Source of the DNA: Euborellia annulipes
Taxonomy: Eukaryota > Arthropoda > Insecta > Dermaptera > Anisolabididae
Length of the DNA stretch: 64,000 nt
Direction of reading: 5' to 3'
NCBI GenBank assembly: GCA_023213315.1
Contig: JAKCPI010000523.1
Span: forward strand, 1-64,000
A program made the translations under genes and the position numbers. Positions within the stretch are counted from its first letter, which is position 1, and each line of letters begins with the position of its first letter. The notes under the pieces were generated by a model that searched no databases, had not been told where the DNA came from, and worked only from the letters and a program-made list of their open reading frames with translations. This document shows, in pieces, positions 31,881-43,750 of this stretch.

Positions 31881-32722
31881 TAATCAATAATACATGGAAA
31901 TTTATTAGAAATGGGAAAGTATTGATAGAATAGAATAATATTATTTTATTTATAAAATTCTCAAGACCTTTGTGGCACCAATAGGCCTAAATATTTTCCA
32001 ATGTCCTAAATTTTTAGATTTTTTCTTAGTTTTATAATCAAATCCATTTTAAAGGACAAGAAAAAATCAAAAGGACCTCACTAATTAATGGACATCATAC
32101 TATTAATATTTTAAATATTAAATATTCTTTTAGGTTTAGATATTATTTATTTAAACATATGTCTTTGTAATTAAACTTTTAAATTCCGTAAGGTCAGCTG
32201 GTACTGAATTTTTACAACTATATCTATAGTTTAAATGGCAAAAACACTTTAAAAAAATTTCTTCCACTAGAATAAAAAGACATGAAAAATGGCCATTTTA
32301 CAAATAATTACAAGCTTTATTCATATAAGTAATAAATAAGCTTGCTCTTTACTGTCCAGAATGGAAATTTTATTTGTACAAATTAATAACATGTTTATAT
32401 AGTTGAATTTACGACTTGCAAATTTCATAAAATTCCTTTAGTTAAGTGTAAATATTTATTTTTTCCTTGACTTCAAAGAAGTAAAGTTACTAAAACTAAG
32501 TAGATTTCAAACTTTCCAGTAAAATATTTTCTCTAAATCTTCAAATATTAATTTTTTTTAGACATATTTTTTTGACACAATTTTTTTTGACTTAAGTTTA
32601 TAAAAAAAATCTTAGGCCTATACTTATTCGGTGTTTATTCAGAGGATACTACTACTATGTAACAAAATTTTGTTTTAGTTAATTTTTTTTTGTTTCTGAT
32701 GCACTGTGTTTCAAAACAATAT
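31881..32722. other. AT-rich, nothing recognised
   Basis: No frame, no repeat boundary seen before the TIR element. Confidence 0.5.
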
Positions 32723-34400
32723 GAGTCATTCTACGTCAAATCGATACACTTTTTAACCTCACCTCGGCACCTACACCTTCGAGAAAGTCGAGAACTTCAC
32801 TTACCTTGGCTCATTAGTAAACGCTACAAACAACATTAGCGAAGAAATAAAAAATAGAATACTTTCCGCAAATAGGTGCTATTTGGGACTTACGAGGATA
32901 TTTAGACTCCCACTTTCTATCTAGAAGGACCAAGTGCACACTCTACAAAACCCTCGTAAGGCCCGTGCTAACGTACGCTTCGGAAACGCGGACCATCAGT
33001 AAGAAGGACGAAAGAGCTATAAACATCTTTGAAAGAAAAGTTCTCAGACGGATATTTGGGCCCGTTAATGATGGCGGAGGGTGGAGAACCCGATTCAACC
33101 AAGAGGTGTATCATGATGGCCCCCATGTACTCCCACCTCTTAAAACTCGCCACTTAAGAATCGGAAGGCTCAGGTGGCTTCGGGCATGTGCAGCGCATGG
33201 ACGAAGGCGAGATGGCGAAACGAGTCATGAAGGGTAACCCTGGGGGATACAGGAAGATTGGAAGACCGAGGCTGAGCTTGCTCGATGGAGTGTCGACGGG
33301 ACTGCAAGATGCTGGGCGTGGCGAACTGGGCTACCGCCGCGTTGGACAGGGACGGATGGCGTCGTATTCTGGAGGCACTGTGTTTCAAGACCCATAGTGG
33401 GTTGTAGAGCTCGGGACGATCAAATCGATGACGATGATGATTTTAACCTCACCATCTCAGATTTCTATGGAATTTGGTTCATAGGTAGAGTCAATAGAGA
33501 CTAAGAAAAAGCCCCAATTTCAACTTGATATCTCACTCGTTTAAAAGATATGGCGTGTTAAAGTTGTCAAAAATGGCAAAAAATCGACCTATACCACATC
33601 CTATTTAAATTGCTATAAAATCACTTAGGATAAGAGAGAGATGAATGAGGTGTCATTTTACAGCTTTTTAGATGTCCTTTCCAATGATATACATACAATA
33701 CAACTAGGGTGGTAATAAAAAAATCTTTTCTAATTTCAAAATCAAAAATTTAAAGTAATTTTTTCTCAAAAAAGTACCCCTTCGAAAATTTTGCAAAAAT
33801 TCTAAAAAATAATCCTTGTTTCAAGCATTAAAGATAAAACTAAGTTTCATCATGGGATCCTAATGGGTTCATATAGAAAAATTAATTTGAAACAACCCTT
33901 TCTTTAGATCCTTGCCATAAAAGTGCAAAAAAATAATTTTTTTTTTCAAAATGTAGGCTACCTAGAGAATATAACGATTTAATAGAAATTCTGCTCTAAA
34001 GTGGCTCTTATTTGAGTTTTCTAGATGTTTTTATGGTGTTTTCTCTTAAAAATATCCAAGTAGCTAAAATACATAGAAATCTAAAGATTCAGCCCAATTG
34101 GAGGTGATTAGTGGTGCAAAATACGGCTAATAGAGTAAAAAAAGCTGTAAAATGACACCTCATTCATCTATCTCATCTCCCAGTGATTTTTAGAGCAATT
34201 TTAAAGGATGTGGTTAGGTCGATTTTTTGCCATTTTTGACAACTTTAACACGCCATATCTTTTAAACGAGTTGAGATATCAAGGTTGAAATTGGGGCTTT
34301 TCTTAGAATCTATTGACATCTGCCTATGACCCAAATTTCATAGAAATCTGAAAAATTAATTGAGGTTAAAAAGTGTATCGATTTGACGTGGGAATGACTC
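32723..34400. mobile_element. Long-TIR DNA element, split by a LINE
   Basis: Ends GAGTCATTCTACGTCAAATC (left) and its near reverse complement GGAATGACTC (right end 34400). TIRs are about 270 bp and include ACTTTAACACGCCATATCTT and GCTGTAAAATGACACCTCAT. Without the LINE and one TSD the element is about 988 bp. The middle has no coding frame. Flanks (AT and CTAT) do not settle the TSD, so the superfamily is open. Confidence 0.8.
32764..33440 (+). pseudogene. 5'-truncated non-LTR retrotransposon (RT C-terminus)
   Basis: Perfect 13-bp TSD TTTTAACCTCACC at 32751-32763 and 33441-33453, and a short GAT-repeat tail. The conceptual product runs through three frames. First frame: TYTFEKVENFTYLGSLVNAT, stop near 32923. 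Second: RRTKCTLYKTLVRPVLTYAS, then FERKVLRRIFGP. Third: KGNPGGYRKIGRPRL. The last part reads GVANWATAALDRDGWRRIL and ends in TAG near 33407. This is the typical C-terminus of a LINE reverse transcriptase with the GRPRLxWLDG motif region; the clade is not resolved. Dead through frameshifts. Confidence 0.9.
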
Positions 34401-34598
34401 CTATGTAAACAATTTTTCATATGGGAAATTTGTTTTTTGAGATGAAAATTTAGAAAAATGTAACAAAACAGTCTGGATTATTATGCTTATAATAACGGGA
34501 GATACGCCATTATTCATCAATAATGTCAATCTGTATATTTTTATTAAATTTCTTACAAAAGCAAACTCATTTTTAAAATGAATTTTTCTATTATTTTT
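34401..34598. other. AT-rich spacer
   Basis: Nothing recognised. Confidence 0.5.
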
Positions 34599-35133
34599 AC
34601 TTTCTCTTACCTATGTATATATGTAATATATATATAGAGAGAAAGTATTGGATTCATGTCAAAAATTCGATGTCGAGATTTTGATGGATCTTCACGTTTT
34701 GAGGTCCCCTGAATCCAAAAAAGTGGTTTTCGCGACATGGTCTGTCTGGGGGGGTGGGTGGGTGGGTGTGGGGGGGTGGGTGGGTGGGTGTGTTCAATTT
34801 TAAGCATGAAGGAATTGAGCTATGAGGCTGAAATTTTATATTTAAGTTAAGCACCCCCCAGGACCGGAAAAATAAGCTTTTAATCAAAATCGGCCAAAGA
34901 GTACTGGTACTTTACTGATGTACTTTTTCAGTTTTTTTCGATTTTCTCAAAATTTGCTCCAACGATTTTTTTTTTAAATTCAAAAATCAATTATTTTTTA
35001 GATGCTCTTTAAAATGTATATTCTCATTTTGCGATTGAAATGTTCTGAAGACCCACTTTACTCTTGTACTTCATAGGGAAGATAGGAGAAATGGTTGCCA
35101 TGGTAACAAAATATAAATATTTTCCCATACTTA
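34599..35133 (+). repeat. F1 element, left part (host of Helitron-like copy 2)
   Basis: 5' hairpin, a GGGTG-rich tract, and body to TTTCCCATACTTA. The element continues at 37102 with TAAATTTTTACATC. In complete F1 copies (for example 58272) CATACTTATAAATTTTACAT is continuous, so this copy was split by the Helitron-like insertion. Confidence 0.9.
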
Positions 35134-37101
35134 TCAAGAGTCGCGGGAGCGACTCGTCGCCGAGCAAGTAAAAAGCAAAAGAAAGCAAAGAAACTCTTAA
35201 TACTACCATTTAGTTGACATTCCAATAGATGCCAATGGCCCATTGCATTTAGATGGACGAGTCGTCCCTAGACTATATTATCAAGAATGATTTTAAATCC
35301 TTAATAAAAGATAGGGACGTGAAAAAATTTTTTTGAGAAACTTTTCTCTTTCTGGGCGAATATCTCAAAAAGTGTTTAAGATATCGAAGCCAAATTTTTT
35401 TTTATATTAAACTAGAATAAATAAGGATTATTTTGAGCACGAATTCAAAAAAAAATTCCAGTGCCAAACAGAATGGCAGAGGCTCAAAGTTGAGATTTTG
35501 CCGATTTCGGAAGGTCAAAAGTTAGTCTCTTATTTTTCCTTTTTTTTTTTTTTTTTTTTTTTCTTTTTTTTTTTTTCATTCTTTTCTTCAATTTTCAAAT
35601 TTTTAGACAAAGCTACAGGTTTCCCTGCTGGACCGATTTGGATGAAATTTAAAATACATATAGATACTATCAAAAACCCGATACCTTTGATATAAAATTT
35701 TATTTTGGATCAAAAGTGACTTTTTGAGGGGTATTCAAAATTTCAAATTTGTCCTATCTTTAACGTGGCGAAAAGACAATTCTAACTATTTTGCTCCCTG
35801 ATGACGTCATTTAGAAACATCTATTGATATTAGTAATTTTCATCCCTAATGGAATAAAAAATTTTAGGATGGATCCCTTGAGATAGAAATACAATAAATA
35901 GATTAACGTGATAAGAAGAAGTGCTACCAACATAACAAAAATAAAAAACCTAAAATTTTATAAAATTTAGAGAAATCTATGTTTATCGTTTCGAATGGAT
36001 ACCAAATGATGTATTTACATTCTACCAACATAACAAAAATAAAAATCCTAAAATTTTATAAAATTTGGTGAAATCCTATGTTTATCGTTTTGAATGGATA
36101 CCAAATGATGTATTTACATTCTACCAACATAACAAAAATAAAAAACCCTAAAATTTTATAAAATTTGGTGAAATCCTATGTTTATCGTTTTGAATGAATA
36201 CCAAACGATGTGTTTACATTCTACCAACATAATAAAAATAAAAAACCTAAAATTTTATAAAATTTAGGGAAATCCTATGTTTATCGTTTCGAATGGATAC
36301 CAAACGATGTATTTACATTCTACCAACATAACAAAAATAAAAAACCTAAAGTTTTATAAAATTTGGTGAAATCCTATGTTTTTCGTTTTGAATGGATACC
36401 AAACGTTGTATTTACATTCTACCAACATAACAAAAATAAAAAACCTAAAATTTTATAAAATTTGGTGAAATCCTATGTTTATCGTTTTGAATGGATACCA
36501 AACGATGTATTTACATTCTACCAACATAACAAAAATAAAAAACCGAAAATTTTATAAAATTTAGGGAAATCCTATGTTTATCGTTTTGATTGGATACCAA
36601 ACGATGTATTTACATTCTACCAACATAACAAAAATAAAAAAAACTAAAATTTTATAAAATTTGGTGAAATCCTATGTTTTTCGTTTTGAATTAATACCAA
36701 ACGATGTATTTATTTTTTACTGTTTGGAATGCATATTAAAATATCTATTCATGGGATAACTTAATATTTAATAATTATTAAATAATATTTAAATGCAATA
36801 TTTCACAAAAAGAAGTGAAATCTCAGCCAAAAAACATCGAAGATGCAAAAAGGGGCGCCTCGCATTATTTTTGCCCAGCGTCGAGGTGAAATCAAAAAAA
36901 TGCGCCTCGCTTTTCTGATTTATATAAAAGCGAGGATATATGAAACAAATAAAATTCTGTAGGGGTTTTATTTAAGTGAAAATATTTCCTCGCTTTTATA
37001 TAAATCAGAAAAGCGAGGCGCATTTTTTGATTTCACCTCGACGCTGGGCAAAAATAATGCGAGGCGCCCCTTTTTGCATCTTCGATGTTTTTGGCTGAGA
37101 C
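35134..37101 (-). mobile_element. Helitron-like non-autonomous element, copy 2
   Basis: Inverted copy of 2344-4194, 1968 bp. In minus-strand order: 5' palindrome (36812-37101), 99-bp array with about 8 units (35924-36710), unique part with a long A-run (T-run 35540-35577 on +), 3' hairpin at 35138-35155 and TTGA. It sits exactly between A and T of an F1 copy, and no bases are duplicated. No coding capacity; the open frames inside come from shared non-coding parts. It must depend on a helper elsewhere. Confidence 0.8.
35924..36710 (-). repeat. 99-bp tandem array, about 8 units
   Basis: Minus-strand units homologous to those at 2741-3423. The unit AACATAACAAAAATAAAA (on +) recurs every 98-101 bp. 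Several units have AAAACGATA where copy 1 has mostly GAAACGATA, so the arrays have begun to diverge. Confidence 0.88.
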
Positions 37102-37265
37102 TAAATTTTTACATCTTGAATTCAAATTGTTCCCTACTGCCGGGAAACTAAATACATGTCGACACAAAAAATCTGGTGTGACAAGCACTGTACACAACTT
37201 TCGATTACCGAAGGTAAGAGAAAGTTGTGTGCTTGCTTGCGCTAAGTCACTATCCAGATTTTTTT
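37102..37265 (+). repeat. F1 element, right part
   Basis: Continuation of the F1 copy from 34599-35133: TAAATTTTTACATCTTGAAT, CTACTGCCGGGAAACTAAAT, then the 3' hairpin, with a changed outer arm (GTCACTATCCAGATTTTT). Confidence 0.88.
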
Positions 37266-37690
37266 AAATAACCACGTATTGTGAAGTGCACATAAAAACA
37301 TAAAAAAAAAGTTTTCAAGATTAATTTTTAATGCAAAAGTAAATTTTCATTAAGTAATATAATCAAAATATATAAACTAATTTTTTTTTAGGTAAATTTA
37401 TTTTGGTGATGGGATTGGTGGGCTATAAATTTGGTTAAATAAAATAAAAACATAAACTTAATAATAATACAAATGAAGAAAACATTTTGTTAAGAGTCTA
37501 TCGTTATTATCTATTGGTATCAATAACCATCCAATTTTGTTGTTTTGAAGCTTTTAATATATACAGTAAGTAAATACAATTTAAAGGCATATTTTTGAAA
37601 TTTGCCCTTCTACCAGCTAGAGTTAGCTACGCCCCTGTTTATTTGAACTTGTTTGTGGGTGATCAAATTTGATAATTTTTTCTGCATTTT
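37266..37690. other. AT-rich, nothing recognised
   Basis: No supported feature. Confidence 0.5.
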
Positions 37691-37749
37691 ACTTTCTCTT
37701 ACTCTATATATGTTAATATATATAGAGAGAAAGTATTGGATTCATGTCA
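37691..37749 (+). repeat. F1 solo 5' hairpin
   Basis: ACTTTCTCTTACT, AT loop, AGAGAGAAAGTATTGGATTC, then unrelated DNA after ATGTCAATA. Confidence 0.75.
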
Positions 37750-37933
37750 ATAAGTAGACTACTCATCTCAAATAAAAATTTGAATTTTAACTTATTCTTT
37801 CAAATTTCGAATATAAATTTTACTTTAGAGTGAACCTATTAGTATTTTACCATTTTCGGTAAAAATAATTGAAATGAAATGAATATTCTCATTGTTGTTC
37901 TTATTATTTTTTTATTTATTCAAATAGAAATCG

Positions 37934-38034
37934 CGCCCTCGGGGCATGGGGTGAGGGGGGGGGGGCTAACCTCGTGTGCCAAACGCCCCGGGTTGGGCCC
38001 CCAGGCGGTCCGATGATTTTATATAAAACAGTTT
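37934..38034 (+). repeat. SINE A head, degenerate
   Basis: GCCCTCGGGGCATGGGGTGA, a G-run, GGTTGGGCCCCCAGGCGGTC and CGATGATTTTATATAAA match the tRNA-like head and first body part with many changes. The 3' part is lost. Confidence 0.6.
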
Positions 38035-38458
38035 GTTTCACAATGACTTGATATAATAATTGCCCCCCCCCAATTATGATTATTAATTAAGGTTTTCGTC
38101 TTAAGTTTTAAAAGGCCTAAGTTGGCGGAGAGTGTGGGTGGGTGTGGGTGGGGGTGGGGGGGGGGGATGAAAATGTGGGTGAATTTTAAAAAAAAAAAAA
38201 AAAAAAAAATAGAAATCGCATTCCAGTTGAGCTTTGGTGGTCGAAAGTGTTTGTCGCCTTTTGAACAAGTGTCTATTTAAGAGGAAGACTTGCGATTCTT
38301 GAGCAAACAAAAGGCACCTGCCCAGTCGGACCCTCGGTTTATAAACATCTCTGTTGACATTACGTACGCATATGTGTACATAAACAATCGAGGTGAAACT
38401 TGTTTTTTTTTTTTTTTATTGACAAATTTTCTATTTTATTTAATCAACTCGTATTGGG
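38035..38458. other. Low-complexity G and A runs
   Basis: A (GGGTG)n tract at 38135-38170 and an A-run at 38190-38209. Bases 38210-38400 are of mixed composition without a credible frame. Confidence 0.45.
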
Positions 38459-38634
38459 CACTCGGGCCTTGGAGTAGTGGTTAGCGTGCTGGCCTTCTGC
38501 ACCAAGTGTCGCAGGTACGATACGACAAAAATTTATTTCAATCTAATTGGATACCAATAAATTGAAATAAATAGAGACGGGGTCTAAATGGCCTCCGATG
38601 CCGAAAAAGAACTTGAATAAATAAAAAAAAAAAA
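38459..38634 (+). repeat. SINE B, copy 1
   Basis: tRNA-like head (CTTGGAGTAGTGGTTAGCGT, then TGTCGCAGGTACGATACG). The body AAAATTTATTTCAAT..ATTGAAATAAATAG is itself palindromic, followed by GGGGTCTAAATGGCC, GCCGAAAAAGAACTT and an A-rich tail. The body matches the copy at 54410-54582, whose head is different, so two SINE heads share one body. Confidence 0.75.
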
Positions 38635-39683
38635 CTCGCATTGGAGGATTATTTTGTTTTTTTAAATTCTAAAAAAAAAGAAACTCGCTGTGAAGGGAGC
38701 ACAAAAAAGTCTTAATTAATGGAAATGTTCTTTGTTCTTACTCAAGATTGTTATTAAAGTACGTGAATGGCTGGTATTTTTCTTTATATTTCTTTCTATC
38801 CCAACTTTCCCAAGCGTCAGGCCATGCGACGGGCCGGTTTTTTCTTCTCTCTCGGTCAAGTTCCTCTTTAAAATTAAATCCGAATTAAAACCGACCCCTC
38901 CTAAGGCTAAGACCATTAAATTTATCATTGAAAAATAAAATCCTAAAATTTACACCTTTCAATTTTATATGATTCATATTTATTTTCTTTTAAATAGCAT
39001 TTATTTTCAATTTACCCTTAACAATAAATAATAACCGCCTACCTATAATAATCTTTTAAATTGCGCAGCTTCCTTATGTATCACTTTTCAGAGCTTGAAC
39101 CTGTTAAGTTATAAATAATAATTGACATGAAAGATTTTACGAGCTCAATCTCATTTTACATGGCCATCATTCTTATTGCGAATATATCTTTCCTTTTGTT
39201 TCTCTCAAAAACAATTAAACCATTCAATTCAATTTATTTCATTACCAGTTGTTATTTCTTGGGTGGCAAAAACATAAAATGCTCATTAAAATCAACTTGA
39301 TTGTTTTTAATAATACATGTTCGCAAAATTAGAGAACGAAATCAATGATTTGTTTACGTCAGAGCTATTTAGACTCCTCCTATTATTATTTAAATTAATT
39401 GATAAGACTTTTTTTTCATTTCGGCATCTTAGGCCATACAGACGATATTTGTATGCTAATGTGATATGTGATCCAAGGACATTGGAAATACTTGAAAAGC
39501 TCCTTTTCCATGAGGTTCACTTCGAAATTTTAAGTATTATATTTTAAAACTAGATCTTTTTTTCACACCTGACACTACAAAATGAGTAATTGCAAATGTT
39601 AACTATTTTCTTTTTTTTTCCTTTCTCTAAAAATATAATTATTATATATTTCTCGGAGACTTTTTTTTAATAAATAAAAAAAA
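38635..39683. other. AT-rich; short frames of no recognised family
   Basis: A 76-codon + frame at 39317-39547 contains FRHLRPYRRYLYANV and CDPRTLEILEKLLFHEVHF, which looks less random than other frames but matches nothing I know. No splice or promoter context seen. Confidence 0.3.
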
Positions 39684-39811
39684 AAAAAAAAAAAAACACT
39701 TTTTTCTCATTCACACTCACACACCCCCTTAACATATACATATAGGTAAAAGGAAGTAAAAACACACTTTTTTCTCATTCACACTCACATTCACCCAAAG
39801 TCTTTTCGAGT
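39684..39811 (-). repeat. SINE A tail with F1 hairpin scrap
   Basis: Two TTTTTTCTCATTCACACTCA tails are separated by CTTAACATATACATATAGGT and GGAAGTAAAA, the outer part of an F1 5' hairpin. Either an F1 scrap inserted in a SINE tail or two SINE tails flank it. Confidence 0.55.
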
Positions 39812-41119
39812 ATTTACGGAATCGAAGAAAAATCTAATTATTTTATTTTTCCTCAGTTGTCATTCGTAATAATCTCTTGTTCAATGAAATCTTCAATTAA
39901 GTAAATTAATAAAAACACGGAATATTTCATTAATGAGGTAGTAATTTTTTTAATTATTTTATTTTTGATGTTTCGGTGAGAGTAGTTTTGGCCACGAGGA
40001 GAGGGGATATTAAAATATTTGAATAATGCACATCACAACAGTAATATATATTCATTCAAATTTCATTGAAGGGAAAGAATAAGTTTGTAGGGAGCAAATT
40101 GCATAGGCCTACTTAAAAAAAACCGCGAGAATGAAAAATAGAAACCATATAGGCTAAGCTAATAAAATGAAAGGAATAAAAAATCCATCACTTGAATTTC
40201 AGTTGATATAAATAAATATATATACCTGGATCATATACCAGTATTACGTCAATAATATATTATAATATTATATTATATTATATTATTATACTTTAAGTAT
40301 CGTTTAAACCTATGTGGCAAAAGACAGAAAAAAAAATTCATCTTTTCACTCGACTATTATATGATAATTAAAATTTATTCATTGATTTAAATTACAATAA
40401 TATTAAATATTTAAATTATGAATGAATTTTTTCTAAATACTAACTATAATGAAGTCGTTGATTAAAATTTTTTATAGACAATCGTCTATGTTTTTTATTA
40501 ATCGCCCAACCTATTTATCATTTTAACTCTCTTCGACCTTCGGTCAATTAAAATTCGAAACAAAAGTTGGTATACAGGTCAGATTTAATTATTTATTTAT
40601 AAATTTTTTGAATTATTCATGCTCCCCTCCATCTATCTAAAAACAATGGCTTATTCAAATGCCTCTCAAGTAGAGAAGGAATTAAAATCGTCGCTCATTA
40701 GATTTTTTTTTATTTATTTATTTAGACGTTATATAGAAATCAGAGTAAATATTTACGTTATTAAATTGAAATTAAAATGTCAAATCTATAAGATAAATAA
40801 CTCCTTCGTCTAATTTAAAATTAAAAGTAGATTTATGGCTGATCAATTTAATTTATTCATATCATATTGGAATTTGTGGAATATTTTATTAATGACCAAA
40901 CCATGATTCGATTAGCCTTAATTAATTTAATTTGATTTAATAATTTATAAATACACGGCGTTATTAGGAATTTGAAAAAAAAAATAAATAATCGAAATAA
41001 TCAATTCAAATTGGGACGTGCATGTCTAAGTAAAAGATTTTCATAAGTCCAGGATAAATAACAAACTGCATATCAATGAATTCAGGAAAAAAATCTTTTT
41101 TATATGATTATAAATACAT
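39812..41119. other. AT-rich, AT microsatellite
   Basis: A TATTATATTA-type microsatellite lies at 40252-40290. GATGTTTCGGTGAGAG at 39968 is a weak hammerhead-family scrap. No gene. Confidence 0.5.
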
Positions 41120-41218
41120 ATATGTCGACACAAAAAATCTGATGTAAAAAGCACAGAACACAACTTTCAATTTTCGAAGGTAAGTTGTGTGCTGTGCGAC
41201 CAGTCACATCAGATTTTT
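41120..41218 (+). repeat. F1 solo 3' hairpin
   Basis: TGTCGACACAAAAAATCTGA, the inner arm, AAGGTAAG, and the outer arm CAGTCACATCAGATTTTTTT. Only the 3' hairpin of F1 is present. Confidence 0.75.
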
Positions 41219-41731
41219 TTAATTAAAATTCATAATTTTTATTTATTCTTATAAATATTAAAACATTAATTTTATTATAAAATAAAATTCATAAACAGAA
41301 AAGTAATTAATGAATTTATTACAATTTCTAATTAGTAGTTTTGTCCGTTCATAAGCTTTCTATTGCCCAAATAAAATCCGTTTTGAAATTAATCTAAAAA
41401 ACTTTTAAATGAACTAAAGCGTGAAAAATGTTTTTGTTGTTTTATTAAGCTTGCTAGGGTGTATGTAATTTATAAAACCATCTGACAATTTCACGTGTGA
41501 GTTAATTTTTGACATTTCGGTGGGAATCTTGTTAAGTTCGGAACGCTCATTAGTTACTGAAATTGAATCCTGGGGGGGGGGGGGCGGAGTCTATAACCGA
41601 AACGAGCGCAATCATTCGGATCAATGGTCAAAAACGCACCCACATCGACACCTGACTTGAACTTATTCTCTCTCTTTTTCTCCTTGTTAAAAAAGGCAAA
41701 CTTGATTTTGTTTAAATAAAGTAACAAGAAC
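41219..41731. other. AT-rich, G-run
   Basis: A 12-base G-run at 41573-41584; no feature supported otherwise. Confidence 0.5.
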
Positions 41732-41876
41732 TTTTTTTTTTTTAACACTCGCACTTTTTTTCCCACTCACATTCACACTCACACACCCATACACAAAGTC
41801 TTTTTCGGCAACTTAAGACATATAACACTTAAACGATACCCGTACTTTATTAATATTTCTATTGAGGGTTCAGACA
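41732..41876 (-). repeat. SINE A, 3' part (split copy)
   Basis: Minus-strand tail and body from the poly(A) to TGTCTG. The copy continues at 43751-43833 after the TA-type element. AACTTTT flanks both outer ends (41729 and 43834 regions) as a short TSD. Confidence 0.85.
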
Positions 41877-41878
41877 TA

Positions 41879-43748
41879 TCGCTCTATTAGAATAACAAGG
41901 TTCTAACTGCACCAACACTAGTTTTGAGAAAAATGAAGTCAAAGATTGTAATAGCTGTAGTACGTTAAATATAACCGTTTTCGTCCCAAATTTTTTTAAA
42001 TAAGTTGTTTACATTAAAGTTATTATTTTCCAATGTTTGGATGATAAAAAAACATTATCATTGATTTAAAAAAAATAATAGCATTTTGCAGATAGAACTT
42101 TGTTATTCTGTAAATGAGCATTTTCAGAATAACTTAGTTCTAACTGCACATTTGGGGGGCCGCAAAAGACAAAATTTTTTAATTTCTTTCGGCCGAACCT
42201 TGTAAAAGTTGCCTTTTGGCTAGAAAATGATAATGGCAAAGTTTTAGCTAATTTGGATAACGTTAACCCGTGCCTCAACGGGGTTAAAATTTTGAAAAAG
42301 TGCGATTTTATGTAAAAATTCATAGTTTTTACTTCATAAAATGAAAACCAGTTGTCGTAGAAAACTGATTCTTGTCTCATTTTGTAGCAAATTTAATTCT
42401 CTTGAAGTTTTATCATAACGATTTTTTCGTTAAAATCTATAGATTTAATGATATTTTTAAAAATAAGTGGAAAATCACAATACAGACCATTCGATATAAC
42501 TTTTTTCCGGAAAAATATTCGAAAGGAATGAAATTTTTACAGGTTATTTGGGGGTACTCTAGGATGTCTATCCTAGATTATTAACCTCGAGGGCCCTCAG
42601 TGAGGGGGGGTGAGTGGAGGGTGACAAAGACCTCAAAAATTTGAGAATTATTTAGATTTTTCGCTTATATCTCGTAAACTAATCTTATTTTGCGAACCAT
42701 AGCACCATGCAAAGTTGTAGAGCATTAAATTTACTAAAATATGGTACACTATACGAATTCGTAGACTCAATACTGATCGAGGTACGGCCGGTCAAAGTTA
42801 GACGAATTTTCTCAAAATGTAAAAAATGTCCGAAAACACGAATAGTCCTGAGGATATCCACTTTTTACCTAGAAAGTATTCCAAAGTAAATTAAATTTTT
42901 AACAAGTTATTTGTCTATTCTAAGTCTTAGACTTCGTGACTTTGTCCTAACTTGGAGAGGGGCAGGAGAGGAAAACACCTCAAAGATGTTAAACTTTTTT
43001 CAGTTTTTCGCATATATATCGATAACTAACTAATTTAGACAAAATGTTATATTTCAGGAAAATTTATCAAACTTTGACCGGCCGTACCTCGGTCAGTATT
43101 GAGTCTACGAATTCGTTTAGTGTACCATATTTTAGTAAATTTAATACACTACAACTTTGTCTTGGACTATGGTAATCAAAATATGCTTATTATTAACCTT
43201 TATTAAAGTTTACGATATATATGCGAAAAACTAAAAAAAGTTCAAAATGTTCCCGTTCGACCTGAAAATGTTTCTGGCCACAATGCGCAATACACCTTCT
43301 TGGTTACAGTAAAATATGCCGTAAGATTGTATATGTTTAGTTTTTTTAAAAAGGCTGCTGATATCTGCATGAGGGGTCATGATGACAGTTAGAACCATGT
43401 TAACCCAAAACAAACTTGCTGTTAGTTTTTTTTTCGCTTAAATAGAAATGCCTGAACCCACAATAGATTAATATATATTTCAACGGTTATCGTCAAAGTC
43501 TTAAATGGCCTAAGTTGCCGAAAAGACTGTGTGAATGTGTGTGTGAGTGTGAGTGTGAATGAGAAAAAAAAAAAACTTGCTGTTAATGTCAGATAGAACC
43601 TTGTTATTCTGGATAGTTCCCTTATTTTCCAACATATCGCATCCTAAGTCAGTTCCCTGCATAGATATACGAAAGAGATATTCATTAATGATGTAAACTC
43701 AATTTCGCCAAAAATGTCAGTTAGAACCTTGTTATTCTAATGGAGCGA
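41879..43748. mobile_element. TA-flanked TIR element, 1.87 kb, inside a SINE
   Basis: TIR TCGCTCTATTAGAATAACAA on the left, and its reverse complement (one mismatch) ending GGAGCGA on the right. TA lies at 41877-41878 and 43749-43750. Further inverted parts occur inside, for example ATACGAATTCGTAGACTCAA at 42752 mirrored at 43096, so most of the element folds back. Related TIR pieces (TTAGTTCTAACTGCACA, GATAGAACCTTGTTATTCTG) occur subterminally. No transposase frame. Probably Tc1/mariner-like by TSD. Confidence 0.8.
43436..43575 (+). repeat. SINE A 3' half, nested
   Basis: GCTTAAATAGAAATGCCTGA, the ACGGTTATCGTCAAAGTCTT block, GCCTAAGTTGCCGAAAAGAC, the TGTGAG-rich part and A-run. It begins within the palindrome, like other truncated copies, and is inserted in the TIR element. 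Confidence 0.85.
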
Positions 43749-43750
43749 TA

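Noticed and set aside
39968..40010. Hammerhead at GATGTTTCGGTGAGAG
   Set aside because: No first core box and no helix I partner.
40252..40290. Regulatory AT palindrome
   Set aside because: A plain TAT/ATT microsatellite.
41554..41766. 70-codon minus frame
   Set aside because: Ends in a SINE poly(T) and passes through a G-run; no similarity.
42066..42380. 104-codon minus frame inside the TIR element
   Set aside because: The longest minus frame here, but without DDE or helix-turn-helix motifs, and not mirrored in the related arm; taken as chance.
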